Under the pieces are notes generated by a model. It saw nothing but the letters and a program-made list of their open reading frames with translations, was not told the DNA's origin and did no database searches. A DNA stretch of 64,000 bases from Burkholderia catarinensis (GTDB taxonomy: Bacteria; Pseudomonadota; Gammaproteobacteria; Burkholderiales; Burkholderiaceae): positions 124,001 through 188,000 of the forward strand of contig NZ_MDEQ02000008.1 of NCBI RefSeq assembly GCF_001883705.2. Reading direction: 5' to 3'. Of the stretch, positions 17,678 through 26,609 are shown piece after piece. The translations under genes and the position numbers were made by a program. Position 1 is the first letter of the stretch. Every line of letters begins with the position of its first letter.

Positions 17678-18217
17678 CTACGCGCACGACGCGAACAGCA
17701 TGCCCAGCGTGCCGGCCGCGATCGCCACGCCGTACGGCAGCGTGCCGACCGATGCGATTTCCTCGGGGCCGTCGGCGGCCGCGGCGCGCGCCCCTTGCGA
17801 ACGCCGCGCGATCAGCGCGTGGACGTTCGCCCACATCTGGCGCATGCGGCCGCGCAACAGCGCGAACCCGATGGCGCCGATCCCGCCGGCCACGAAAGTG
17901 GCCAGCACGATGTAAAACGTCATTTCCGCGCCGACCCACGCGCCGATCGCGAGCATCAGCTTCACGTCGCCGGCCGCCATTCCGCGCAGCAGGTAGAGCG
18001 GCAGCAGCAGGCCGAAGCCGGTCGCGGCGCCTGCGAGCCATCCGAGCGCGCCGGCCTGGACGCCGTGCAGCAGGCACTGGGCGATCAGCGCACCGGCGAG
18101 TCCGAGCGCGACGAGGCGGTTCGGGATGCGGCGGGTCGCGATGTCCGTGCTGGCCGCGGCGACCGCGAGCAGCGTCACGCACAACGGAACCGGGTAAGGC
18201 GGCGCAACAGGCAACAT
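17678..18217 (-). CDS. cpaA: Prepilin peptidase TadV/CpaA
   Basis: A 179-residue polytopic A24 aspartic protease. The two catalytic aspartates lie in STDIATRRIPN (Asp25) and MAAGDVKL. Only the catalytic domain is present, without the methyltransferase domain of PilD, as expected for TadV/CpaA. GAGG precedes the start. It cleaves the leaders of the Flp and TadE/F/G-like precursors encoded nearby. Confidence 0.92.
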   Translation of the reverse strand: MLPVAPPYPVPLCVTLLAVAAASTDIATRRIPNRLVALGLAGALIAQCLLHGVQAGALGWLAGAATGFGLLLPLYLLRGMAAGDVKLMLAIGAWVGAEMTFYIVLATFVAGGIGAIGFALLRGRMRQMWANVHALIARRSQGARAAAADGPEEIASVGTLPYGVAIAAGTLGMLFASCA

Positions 18218-18245
18218 GGCGAACCTCGCAGGTCGATTCGATGGA

Positions 18246-18452
18246 TCAGGAAACCATTGCCAGCGCGGTGGTCACGGCAGCCGTCACGGCTGTTGCGATC
18301 CCCTCGTACACATCGGCAAGCGAGCCTTGCAGCGTGACGACGCTGCCCAGCACAGCGACGGCGAACATCGCCCCGAGCAACGCATATTCGATCGACGCCA
18401 CGCCCTGCTCGTCGCCGATCCGGCGGCATGCGACACGTACCCTGGCTTGCAT
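18246..18452 (-). CDS. flp: Flp-family pilin (divergent copy)
   Basis: The ATG at 18452 is used because GGAGA lies upstream; a further upstream ATG lacks a ribosome site. The 68-residue precursor contains DEQG-VASIEYALLGAM, matching the Flp cleavage rule G/xxxxEY, followed by a hydrophobic helix. It differs from the other two pilins in the mature part, which has no IAADL motif and ends TTALAMVS. It is adjacent to cpaA and may be a minor pilin. Confidence 0.85.
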   Translation of the reverse strand: MQARVRVACRRIGDEQGVASIEYALLGAMFAVAVLGSVVTLQGSLADVYEGIATAVTAAVTTALAMVS

Positions 18453-18542
18453 GATGGTCTCCGGTTCCGGGTGATCAGGTGCGCGGGGCGGCTCGAACAC
18501 TGCACCGGCCGAGCCGTCCGCACGCCCTGTTTTCCGATGGCC

Positions 18543-18725
18543 TCACACGGCCGCGGTCAGATCGGCAGCGATCGTGGTGAACACGGTCTTGAGTTCCGTG
18601 CCGACTGCCGTTACCGCTACGATGATGCCCACTGCGATCAGTGCTGCGATCAGGCCGTATTCGATGGCGGTCACGCCGTCTTCATCGCGAACGAAACGGG
18701 CGGCTTGTTGAATGAGCTTGGACAT
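18543..18725 (-). CDS. flp: Flp-family type IVb pilin
   Basis: A 60-residue precursor: leader MSKLIQQAARFVRDEDG, then VTAIEYGLIAALIAVGIIVAV, the Flp signature with the G/VTAIEY cleavage site. It ends TIAADLTAAV. AAAGGAGA lies at optimal spacing, the strongest ribosome site in the locus, as expected for a major subunit. It is a close paralogue of the pilin encoded at 18866-19057. Confidence 0.93.
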   Translation of the reverse strand: MSKLIQQAARFVRDEDGVTAIEYGLIAALIAVGIIVAVTAVGTELKTVFTTIAADLTAAV

Positions 18726-18865
18726 GGTGATCTCCTTTCGTGGTGACTTTCAAAGCCCTCGCGTGCCGGCTGGTCGGATGACCGTGCATCGATACGTCGA
18801 GGAATTTCGTTGATGCCGTGTGGTGCCGACAAACGATTCGGATGCGCCGTTCGTCGTACCGTCCA

Positions 18866-19057
18866 TCAAAGTGCTGTTACCGCCGAGTCCAGATCTGCGG
18901 CGATCTTGCTAAACACGGTCGCCAGATCCGTACCGATCGTCGTCAACGCGACGATGAGGCCGGTCGCGATCAGCGCGGCGATCAGGCCGTATTCGATGGC
19001 CGTCACGCCGCCCCGATCCTGAACGAACCAGGCAATCTTTTCGATGATTCTTGGCAT
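18866..19057 (-). CDS. flp: Flp-family type IVb pilin
   Basis: The ATG at 19057 has GGAG eight bases upstream; a GTG two codons earlier is less likely. The 63-residue precursor has leader MPRIIEKIAWFVQDRGG then VTAIEYGLIAALIATGLIVAL and ends KIAADLDSAVTAL. It closely matches the pilin of 18543-18725 in helix and C-terminal motif, so the two arose by tandem duplication. It is the first gene of the Tad locus in transcription order. Confidence 0.92.
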   Translation of the reverse strand: MPRIIEKIAWFVQDRGGVTAIEYGLIAALIATGLIVALTTIGTDLATVFSKIAADLDSAVTAL

Positions 19058-19063
19058 AAGCAC

Positions 19064-20057
19064 TCTCCTTTCGGACTGCTATTAAATACCCTTCGTCTGC
19101 CACGACGTCGGGGATGGGCACCACCGGCACTACTCGAAAAATCGAAGCTCGACGCTCAGCTGCGGGAACAGGGATGCGCACACCTGTCCGCGTGAACGGG
19201 TATCGGTGAGACGGAGCGCGAGAGAGGCGTGTACGGTGCGGCCAGCCGGATGAACCCGGCATGCCGATCGACCGGAACGGCACGACTGCCGTTCGACGCA
19301 CGGAATCCAGTTGAACGGGAGATGAACTCCCGGCAAAGCTGCAACGTGTCTTTAACGCGGCTTGCGATCCGCGCTGTGCTCTGGTCTTTCATTTTTATTC
19401 CCCAATACGCTGCCGATTTCTTATTGCCCTGAATACACCCGGGTCTAATGGGTCGTTCGACGGTGTTTCCCGCGGTTCGCCGACCTGGAGCTGCATGTTC
19501 CCCGACGCGCTCCGGCCTTTCTTTCCGCTGGTGATTCCGATGCCGGTTCCGTCTGCTTGTTCGTTGGAACCGGCCGGTCATCCCGTCGTCGACTGCCGTG
19601 CCAACGCTTACGCAAAGAGCGGACCATCTCGAGCGGAATCGAGGCGTATCAAGGGTTTCGGCGACCCACGCGCACCCGGGCCGAGGGCGCGGCAGCCGAA
19701 ATGTTTCAACTTTGAACGATGCGGTTCGGGCGGCGCGGTCCGAGCGAGAGCCCGCCGCCGCGCTGCACAAAGGACTCAAAAAATTTTCTCGGGACTTTCC
19801 CGAACGCGGCCGGCCGCCCGCGCGCCGCGAGATCGGAGGCATGCAAACCCGGTACCAATCGCGGAATGTTTCACGCCAGCAACATGAAACACGGCCGGGT
19901 CGTTTTCTCATACCTGAAAACGCGGTTTTCACGCTCATCTCTGAACAGTTTAAATATCGGCCGTCCGTGCGCGGTTTGCATCACGCGATTTTTTCTTCAA
20001 CAATGAATTCACCGGACAACGCGATTTCAGCGCGAATCGATCCGCAGGCACGACAAC
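19064..20057. promoter_or_regulatory. Long non-coding region between the Tad and glycosyltransferase loci
   Basis: Nearly 1 kb without a convincing gene; long frames on both strands lack ribosome sites and recognisable motifs. It must contain the Tad promoter (toward lower coordinates) and that of the glycosyltransferase operon. A palindrome TGTTTCA-N11-TGAAACA lies at 19867-19891, and another TGTTTCA inside TTCAA-CT-TTGAA occurs at 19702-19716. These could be activator sites. I did not find a convincing -24/-12 or -35/-10 pair. Confidence 0.4.
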
Positions 20058-21350
20058 ATGAAAACGGCTGCGACAGACCACGCAGCCTCCATACACAGAC
20101 GGGGCATCATGTACACAGCCAATCGGGGAATGCGCGAGCACGCAATACGCCGTGCTCAATGGCTGACAGCCGACCGGATCATTCCGTACAGCGTCATCAT
20201 GCTGATGCTCTTCGCAGCGTTGCTGGCCGTGTGGGGTGTCGTGACCGACGGCTTCACGTCAAGCGCCACCGCTCGCCCGGGCCTCGACTTCTCGGTCTTC
20301 TGGACCGCATCGCATCTCGTGTTGCAAGGCCATGCCGCATCGGCCTACGACCCTTCGTCATTCCTGCAGGCCGAGTCCGCGCACTTCGGTGCGTATCTGC
20401 AAAACCGGCCGCTTCCCTGGCTCTATCCGCCGACGATGCTGCTGTTCATCGCGCCGGTTGCCCTTGTGCCTTTCCTGCCCGCTTACTTCCTCTTTTCCGC
20501 GGGCAGTCTTTTATGCTACGCGTTCGCTGTCTCGCGGTTGTCGGGATTGCGCGCGCATCTTCCCGTGCCGCGCGCCGCGGCGCTCGTCGTCGTCGCGTAT
20601 TCGGCGGTGTGCATGTCCGCACTGTTCGGCCAGAACAGCATCCTGACCGCCGGCCTCGCCGCGCTTGCGCTGCATCTGCTCGGCAAGCGCCCGGTCGCGG
20701 CCGGCGTGTTGATCGGGCTGCTCGCGATCAAGCCGCAACTGGCCGTGGTGTTCCCGTTCGTGCTGATCGCGGCGCGTGCGTGGCGCGCGTTCGGGGCAGC
20801 GGCAATCAGCGCGACGCTGTTCGCCGCGGCCGGGATCGCGCTGACCGGTACCGGCGCGCTGCATGGGCTGGGCGAGGCCGTGTCGACGGTGCGTGCCCAG
20901 CATTTCATGCTCCCGTCGTACTGGCTGGCTTCGCCGACGCCGTTCGCCGCGCTGCGGCTCGCAGGCGTGTCGGTGCCGGTCGCGCTGGCCTCGCAGGCCG
21001 CGATCGCGCTGCTCGCGATCGTAGCGGCCATCGACGTCTGGCGCCGCACGCCGGACATGCGCTTGCGCGGCGCGGCACTGTCGGTCGCCACCCTGCTGAC
21101 CACGCCGTATCTGTGGCACTACGAACTGACATGGCTCGGCATCGCGATCTTCTGCCTGATCGCCTATGGTCTCGATGAAGGCTGGCTGCCCGGCGACCAG
21201 GGCATCCTCGTGCTCGCCTGGCTGCTGCCGATCTTCGAGATGCTGAACCGGTTGATGAAGCTGCCGCAGATCGGTCCGATCGTGCTGCTTGCCGTGCTGT
21301 TCGTCGTCGTTCGCCGCGCGGCGCGGCGCGCGCCCGGGGAATCGCGATGA
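20058..21350 (+). CDS. GT87-like polytopic glycosyltransferase
   Basis: A 430-residue membrane protein with about ten hydrophobic segments; an alternative start at 20109 has GGGG upstream. The first periplasmic loop contains GLDFSVFWTASHLVLQGHAASAYDP, the Asp-containing motif of the GT87 (DUF2029) family, then PLPWLYPPTMLL and IKPQLAVVFPF. GT-C enzymes of this kind use polyprenyl-phosphate sugars to glycosylate lipids or surface polymers outside the membrane. First of a four-gene set with a GT2 and GtrA that could make and flip that donor. Confidence 0.82.
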   Translation: MKTAATDHAASIHRRGIMYTANRGMREHAIRRAQWLTADRIIPYSVIMLMLFAALLAVWGVVTDGFTSSATARPGLDFSVFWTASHLVLQGHAASAYDPSSFLQAESAHFGAYLQNRPLPWLYPPTMLLFIAPVALVPFLPAYFLFSAGSLLCYAFAVSRLSGLRAHLPVPRAAALVVVAYSAVCMSALFGQNSILTAGLAALALHLLGKRPVAAGVLIGLLAIKPQLAVVFPFVLIAARAWRAFGAAAISATLFAAAGIALTGTGALHGLGEAVSTVRAQHFMLPSYWLASPTPFAALRLAGVSVPVALASQAAIALLAIVAAIDVWRRTPDMRLRGAALSVATLLTTPYLWHYELTWLGIAIFCLIAYGLDEGWLPGDQGILVLAWLLPIFEMLNRLMKLPQIGPIVLLAVLFVVVRRAARRAPGESR

Positions 21351-22726
21351 AAACGCCCCTTTCCATTCGCCACGCGCACCCTGTCATGGACGCGCATCCG
21401 GAACTCCCGATCGCCGGCCCGCGCCGGTTCCCGCACTGGTTCAATCGCCAGCGTGTGCGCGTCTATGCCGGCGGGGTGTTGCTGACCGAACTGCTGTTCA
21501 TCGGCATCTACATTGCCCGGATGTACTTGCCGCATGCTGTCGCGCCGGTCCCGCTGTCGCAGGATTTCTCGGCGATCTGGAGCGCGGCATGGCTCGCCGC
21601 GCACGGGCGTGCCGCCGACGTCTGGCATTTCCACGCGTTGTTTGCGATCCAGCAACTCGCCGTTCCGACGATGAATATCAACGACGGCGCGCTGCTGTGG
21701 CTCTATCCGCCCAGCATGCTGTTGCTGGTTTTGCCGCTCGGCTGGCTTCCGTACACGCTGGTGGTCGTGCTCTGGCTCGGGGTCACGTACGTGCTGTTCG
21801 CGGTCGTCATCCATTCGACCGTGCGGCGCGGCACCGCGTGGCTGTGCGCCCTGGCCTTCCCCGCCGCATTCGTTACCCTCGTCGTCGGGCAAACCAGCCT
21901 GTTTACCGCGACGCTCGCCGGTCTCGGCCTGCTGCTGCTGAATCGACGCCCCGTCTGGGCCGGAATCTGCTTCGGCATGCTTATGATGAAGCCCCAGATT
22001 GCCATACTGTTCCCGCTCGCGCTGCTCTGTGCCGGCCAGTGGCGCGCGATGGCCGCGTGGGCCGCGACGATTGCCGGCTGCGTCGCGCTCGCCACGCTCG
22101 CGTTCGGCATCGACTCGTGGATCGCGTTCGCACACGAGATGCACGATGTCTACCAGATCGTCGGCGCCGGTCATGCCAAGCTCGCGCGGATGCCGACCGT
22201 GTTCGCGCTCGCGACGATGGCCGGCTGGCCCGCAATCGTGGCGAGCGGCCTGCAACTGCTGTCGGCCGCGACCGCCGCGATCGCCGTCGCCTATGCATGG
22301 CGCGGCGCGTGTTCCTACGCGCTGCGCGCCGCGACCCTCGCCTGCGCATGCCTGCTCGTCAGCCCTTATCTGTACGACTACGACCTGACGTGGTACGGCC
22401 TCGTGATCGCGTGGTACGCACGCTATGCATGGACCCGCGGCTGGCGGCGCTTCGATCGCGAATGGCTGATGCTGCTGTGGCTGATGCCGATCGCGGGCCT
22501 CGCGGTCGTGCCGCATCTGTCGTTCCAGTTCATGCCGCTCGTCACGCTGGCGTCGCTCGGGCTGCTCGTCGGCCGGATCGCGCAGGAAAGACACGACGTG
22601 CCGTCGATGCCGGACGCGCGCGACCAATCGACCGACACCGGGTTCGCGCATCCGGTCAGAACGCACCACCGCCCGGCGTACGGATTGCGCCGCACCGGCC
22701 GCCCGATCATTCGCGCCGGCCGGTGA
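21347..22726 (+). CDS. GT87-like polytopic glycosyltransferase (paralogue)
   Basis: The start overlaps the previous stop as ATGA, indicating coupling. The 459-residue protein keeps the same motifs as its neighbour: SQDFSAIWSAAWLAAHGRAADVW, ALLWLYPPSMLL and MKPQIAILFPLALL. Hence the two are paralogues, arisen by duplication and now quite divergent. It ends with a basic, probably cytoplasmic tail. The acceptor sugar or lipid is unknown. Confidence 0.82.
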   Translation: MKTPLSIRHAHPVMDAHPELPIAGPRRFPHWFNRQRVRVYAGGVLLTELLFIGIYIARMYLPHAVAPVPLSQDFSAIWSAAWLAAHGRAADVWHFHALFAIQQLAVPTMNINDGALLWLYPPSMLLLVLPLGWLPYTLVVVLWLGVTYVLFAVVIHSTVRRGTAWLCALAFPAAFVTLVVGQTSLFTATLAGLGLLLLNRRPVWAGICFGMLMMKPQIAILFPLALLCAGQWRAMAAWAATIAGCVALATLAFGIDSWIAFAHEMHDVYQIVGAGHAKLARMPTVFALATMAGWPAIVASGLQLLSAATAAIAVAYAWRGACSYALRAATLACACLLVSPYLYDYDLTWYGLVIAWYARYAWTRGWRRFDREWLMLLWLMPIAGLAVVPHLSFQFMPLVTLASLGLLVGRIAQERHDVPSMPDARDQSTDTGFAHPVRTHHRPAYGLRRTGRPIIRAGR

Positions 22727-22750
22727 AGCGACATCACAAGGGGAATCATC

Positions 22751-23794
22751 ATGCGGGAACCACTCTATACGCCGCTCGTCTCGCTGGTCGTGCCGTTCTA
22801 TAACGAGGGCGAGGCCGTCGAGCGCTTCTTCGACGTCGTGATTCCGTTGCTGACGGCCATCGATTCGATCCGCTTCGAGATCGTCTGCGTGAACGACGGC
22901 AGCCGCGACGACACGCTCGAACGCCTGATCCGGATCAGCGCCGGCGAACGGCGCGTGCGCGTCATCGATCTCACCCGCAACTTCGGCAAGGAAGCCGCGC
23001 TGACGGCCGGCCTCGACGAAGCCTCCGGCGACGCGGTGATCCCGCTCGACGCCGACCTGCAGGATCCGCCGAGCCTGATTCCGGTGATGATCGAACACTG
23101 GCGCGACGGTGCGGAAGTCGTGGCCGCGAAGCGCAGCAACCGCGCGTGCGATTCGTACGCGAAGCGCACGGCCGCCGCGATCTACTACCGCGTGCACAAC
23201 ATCCTGTCGGACGTGAAGCTGCCCGAGAACGTCGGCGATTTCCGGTTGATGGACCGCAAGGTCGTGAACGCGCTGCGCAGCCTGCCCGAGCGGCACCGCT
23301 TCATGAAGGGGCTGTTCGCGTGGGTCGGCTACCAGACCGTGATCATCGAATACCAGCGCGATGCGCGCAGCGCCGGGCACTCGAAGTTCTCCGGCTGGAA
23401 GCTGTGGAATTTCGCGCTGGAAGGGATCACCAGCTTCAGCACCGTGCCGCTGCGCAGCTGGACCTACATCGGCGTCGGCATCGCCGCGCTCGCGTTCCTG
23501 TACGGCGCGTTCATCATCTTGCGCACGCTGCTGTTCGGCAATCCCGTGCTCGGTTACGCGTCGCTGATCTCGGTCACGCTGTTCATCGGCGGCATCGAGC
23601 TGATCGGGATCGGCGTCGTCGGCGAATACGTCGGGCGGATCTACGACGAATCGAAGCAACGGCCCGTCTACCTGATCCGCCGCCGCTACCAGACGCACGC
23701 CAAGGTGATCGAATTCCCGGTTTCGCGCGACGCGCGCCGCCAGATCGCACGCCGGCGCGCGCAGCCGCCCCGCGCACGGCTCGGCACACGCTGA
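22751..23794 (+). CDS. GT2-family bactoprenol sugar transferase (GtrB/ArnC-like)
   Basis: A 347-residue protein. The GT-A domain has VSLVVPFYNEG, VNDGSRDDT and the metal-binding DAD at residues 100-102 in LDADLQDPP. Then come two membrane helices (WTYIGVGIAALAFLYGAFIIL and ASLISVTLFIGGIELIGIGVVGEYVGR) and a basic tail. It should transfer a sugar from a nucleotide to undecaprenyl phosphate on the cytoplasmic face. The basic C terminus is longer than in E. coli GtrB. It pairs with the GtrA protein encoded 15 bp downstream. Confidence 0.9.
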   Translation: MREPLYTPLVSLVVPFYNEGEAVERFFDVVIPLLTAIDSIRFEIVCVNDGSRDDTLERLIRISAGERRVRVIDLTRNFGKEAALTAGLDEASGDAVIPLDADLQDPPSLIPVMIEHWRDGAEVVAAKRSNRACDSYAKRTAAAIYYRVHNILSDVKLPENVGDFRLMDRKVVNALRSLPERHRFMKGLFAWVGYQTVIIEYQRDARSAGHSKFSGWKLWNFALEGITSFSTVPLRSWTYIGVGIAALAFLYGAFIILRTLLFGNPVLGYASLISVTLFIGGIELIGIGVVGEYVGRIYDESKQRPVYLIRRRYQTHAKVIEFPVSRDARRQIARRRAQPPRARLGTR

Positions 23795-23809
23795 CGTGGG
23801 CGGACGGCC

Positions 23810-24193
23810 ATGATCGGCCTGCTTTATGCCGAACGCACGAAGCTCGTGCGATTCGGCGTGTCGGGGCTCTGCTCAACCGCGATCCACGTGCTGGTCGCAG
23901 CGGCGCTGTTCGCGCAGTTCGATGCGACGCTGGTGGCCGCGAACGCAATCGCGTTCCTGTGCGCCACGGCGTTCTCGTATCTCGCGAATACGCTGTGGAG
24001 CTTTTCGTCGGCGGTGCGCACGCGCAACGCGGTGCGCTTTCTCGCGGTCACGCTGGCCGGCTTCGTCGAAACGCTGCTGCTCGCGCGCGCTGCCGTTGCG
24101 CTCGACATGTCGCGCGGAATGAGCATCGTCGCGATCGCGCTGCTGATTCCGCCGACCACGTTCGTGCTGCATCGGCTCTGGACCTACCGGTAA
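23810..24193 (+). CDS. GtrA-family flippase-like protein
   Basis: A 127-residue protein with four membrane helices and the GtrA-family pattern LVRFGVSGLCSTAIHVLVAAALF..ANAIAFLCATAFSYLANTLWSF, ending LHRLWTYR. GtrA proteins are proposed to flip undecaprenyl-phosphate-linked sugars to the periplasm. There the two GT87-like enzymes of this operon could use them. It is the last intact gene of the set. Confidence 0.9.
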   Translation: MIGLLYAERTKLVRFGVSGLCSTAIHVLVAAALFAQFDATLVAANAIAFLCATAFSYLANTLWSFSSAVRTRNAVRFLAVTLAGFVETLLLARAAVALDMSRGMSIVAIALLIPPTTFVLHRLWTYR

Positions 24194-24227
24194 GCGGCGC
24201 CTCCCCTTTTCTCCCTCCCTGCAAATA

Positions 24228-24428
24228 ATCAGGCTGTTCACGCTGAACTCGCAGGGCGGCAAGATCCGGATCGACGCGTCGGCCAACGGCAGGAAGTCCG
24301 CGACCGATGCGCGGCTCGCGCCGCTATCCGCCGGCGACACGGTCTGGCTCGGCTGGCTCGGGTCCGAGGACGACGCCGACAGCGACTACAACGACGGGAT
24401 CGTCATCCTGCAGTGGCCGATCACGTGA
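24228..24428 (+). pseudogene. C-terminal stub of a PA-IIL/BC2L-type lectin gene
   Basis: Sixty-six codons read without a start: LNSQGGKIRIDASANGRKSA, then TDARLAPL, GSEDDADSDYNDGIVILQW, PIT and stop. The SEDxxDSDYNDGIVxLQWPI motif is the calcium- and sugar-binding C-terminal loop of PA-IIL-like lectins, and NGRKSATDARLAP matches the Burkholderia BC2L-A type. The N-terminal half (about 50 residues or more) is missing, with no ATG or ribosome site, so this is a truncated remnant. It sits between gtrA and the minus-strand locus that follows. Confidence 0.78.
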
Positions 24429-24447
24429 GCGTCGCCGCGTGCGGCAC

Positions 24448-25386
24448 TCACGTGCGCGGCAGCCCCGGCGGATTGGTCTGCGACTTGTCGATCGCCTCGG
24501 CGTCGAGACTCCAGCGGCCGAGCGCCTTCCGGTAGCCGCCGTTCGCGATCAGCGCATTGATCGCGACCGTCAGCGGATCGGCGAGGCCGCTGCCCTTGCG
24601 CGTCGTGATCGCGATGTCCGCGGTGCGCGGCCAGCCGCCGCTCACGGCGCCGATCAGCTTCGCATCGCCGCGCAGCGACGCCTGGTACGCGAGCATCGAA
24701 TTCACGCTGAAGATCGTGTCGACGCGGCCCGACTGCAGCGCGACCCAGCGCTCCGCCGCATCCGCGTAATACTGGATCTCGACCGGCGCGAGGCCGCGCG
24801 CGACGTTCTGCCGGTTCCATTCGAGCAGGATCTTCTCCTGGTTCGTGCCCGAGTCGGTCACGACGCGCAGCCCGGCGACGTCCTTCGGCTCGCGGATCGC
24901 GGCAATCCGGCTGCCGGTCTTCACGTAGAAGCCGAGCTGATCCCGCCGGTAGGTCGAGAAGTCGAACTTCTCCTTGCGCTGCTCGGTGACCGTCACGTTC
25001 GAGATCACCGCGTCGACCTTGCCGGACTGCAGCGCGAGCGGCCAGTCGGCCCACGCGAGCGGCACGATCTTCAGCTTGCGGCCGACGCTGTCCGCGATCA
25101 GCTGCGCGAGATCGGGATCGAAGCCGACCACCGTTCGCGCATCGGTCGCATAGGTGCTGAGCGGCGGCAGGTTCGGCGCGATGCCGATCGTCAGCGTGTT
25201 CGCTTCGGCAAACCTGAAGCCGCCCGGCAACGCGTGCTCGACCGCCGGGTTCGCGGTGCCGCGCTGCCGGCCGGGCTGCTCGGGGCTCAGGTCGAACGGC
25301 GCGGCCTGCGCGGCGACGCTGCCGCCGATCAGCACGGCGGCCAGCACGCAAACCATGCGCGCAACGGGAAAAGCTGTTCTTCTCAT
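24448..25386 (-). CDS. Periplasmic amino-acid-type binding protein (family 3)
   Basis: A 312-residue protein with a signal peptide (MRRTAFPVARMVCVLAAVLIGGSVAAQA). The solute-binding fold shows LTIGIAPNLPPLSTY, VVGFDPDLAQLIADSVGRKLKIVPL, SGKVDAVISNVTVTEQRKEKFDFSTYR and ADIAITTRKGSGL, all characteristic of polar-amino-acid binding proteins. No permease or ATPase genes are adjacent, so it either borrows a transporter or is a receptor. It is 104 bp downstream of the Fe/2-oxoglutarate oxygenase gene on the same strand and probably co-transcribed. Confidence 0.85.
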   Translation of the reverse strand: MRRTAFPVARMVCVLAAVLIGGSVAAQAAPFDLSPEQPGRQRGTANPAVEHALPGGFRFAEANTLTIGIAPNLPPLSTYATDARTVVGFDPDLAQLIADSVGRKLKIVPLAWADWPLALQSGKVDAVISNVTVTEQRKEKFDFSTYRRDQLGFYVKTGSRIAAIREPKDVAGLRVVTDSGTNQEKILLEWNRQNVARGLAPVEIQYYADAAERWVALQSGRVDTIFSVNSMLAYQASLRGDAKLIGAVSGGWPRTADIAITTRKGSGLADPLTVAINALIANGGYRKALGRWSLDAEAIDKSQTNPPGLPRT

Positions 25387-25490
25387 ATGCTAAGTATTCC
25401 TTCTTGTTCGATGAGGCATGAGGCGAACTCGAGCGGGGGTTGAACGATTTTCGGCGGATGTCCCCGCCCCGCCCTGCGTTTCCGGCCCTT

Positions 25491-26609
25491 TCAAGCGGGC
25501 GTCGCCTCGAGTTCGGCCGCGGCCGCGCGCTGAGGCACCGGCTGCGCGACCGGCGACGGGCGCTTCGCTTGCGATTCGCCCGCATACAGCGCTTTCGGAT
25601 CGAAGACGCGCGCCTGCAGCGGCGTGAACGCACGGAAATTCCACAGGCTGCGCGCGACGAACACGCGCTGCACCCAGCGGAATGCACGGTCGTTCTCGTC
25701 GTATTGCGGATCGAAGCGGTCGCGCGAATGCAGCGTGAAGTGGTTGTTGATCAGCACCAGCTTGCCCGGCGACACCTGGACGCCGAACGACACCTCGCGC
25801 ACCGCGCGATACAGGTTGGCCAGCGCTTCCTGCGCACGCGTGTTGACCGCCAGCACCATGTCCGGATAGAACGCGACCGTCACGCGCGGCGCGTCGAGCG
25901 GCCCCGACAGCACGGCGCTCAGGTCGGTGTTGTCGCGCGGCGTCGGCGCGGCGCCGCGCCACCGGTACGGCACACGAATGATGTAGTGCTCGCCGTAGAG
26001 CTGGGCGATATCGTCCGGAGACAGCAGCTGCAGCGCGCGGCGCGCATCGGCGAGCCGTGTGTACGGGCCGCCGCCGGCTTCGCTGCGCACGCCGAGCAGC
26101 AGCAATGCGAACGGCGACGTGTCGCCTTCGGGCATGTGCGCCTGCGCGGCGTTCTCGATATGGAAATCGAGCTCGACTTCGGAGCCGAGGCCCGTGTATT
26201 CGCGTGCGGTCGTCTTGTGCGGCGTGAGGTTGTTCACGAGCTCGCGGCCTTCGTGCGCGATCGAATACGGCTCGCCGGCCAGCGTGCTCAACGCGACCAG
26301 CACGTTCTCGCTCAGCACGCCGGCCTTGAACGAGCGGCCGGTTTCCTCGAACCTCGGGCTGCCCTTCACGTCGTCGTCGATCGGCAGGTTGTCGATCTCG
26401 ATCGAGCCGTGCGCATCCGCGGTCGGCGCCTTCGCGCGATCGAATGCGTCGACGATCCGGTCGGGAAACGCGTTGTAGGCGAGCTTGCGCACCGCACTGA
26501 TGTAGCCGGCGCCGCCGGCCGGGTCGTAGGCCAGCGCGCCGAGCGTCCGCCGGATGTGACCGGATTCCACTGCCGTCAAGACGATGCGTTCATCTGCGAG
26601 ATAGGTCAT
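25491..26609 (-). CDS. AsnO/VioC-like Fe(II)/2-oxoglutarate oxygenase
   Basis: The ATG at 26609 has GAGAG upstream; an in-frame ATG at 26648 is the alternative. Numbered from 26609, the 372-residue protein carries the iron-binding HxE at His150/Glu152 (DFHIENAAQAHMPEGD). The distal His is 294, in NNHFTLHSRDRF, and a 2-oxoglutarate-binding Arg lies near 308-315 (NDRAFRWVQR). These spacings match the clavaminate-synthase-like group that hydroxylates free or carrier-bound amino acids (AsnO, VioC). The C-terminal 30 residues are low-complexity Ala/Pro. The neighbouring ligases and exporter suggest amino-acid tailoring in a small-molecule pathway. Confidence 0.82.
   Translation of the reverse strand: MTYLADERIVLTAVESGHIRRTLGALAYDPAGGAGYISAVRKLAYNAFPDRIVDAFDRAKAPTADAHGSIEIDNLPIDDDVKGSPRFEETGRSFKAGVLSENVLVALSTLAGEPYSIAHEGRELVNNLTPHKTTAREYTGLGSEVELDFHIENAAQAHMPEGDTSPFALLLLGVRSEAGGGPYTRLADARRALQLLSPDDIAQLYGEHYIIRVPYRWRGAAPTPRDNTDLSAVLSGPLDAPRVTVAFYPDMVLAVNTRAQEALANLYRAVREVSFGVQVSPGKLVLINNHFTLHSRDRFDPQYDENDRAFRWVQRVFVARSLWNFRAFTPLQARVFDPKALYAGESQAKRPSPVAQPVPQRAAAAELEATPA

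Noticed and set aside
19156..19938. A 260-codon minus-strand frame in the gap before the glycosyltransferases
   Set aside because: No ribosome site, no family and composition like shadow frames; treated as intergenic.
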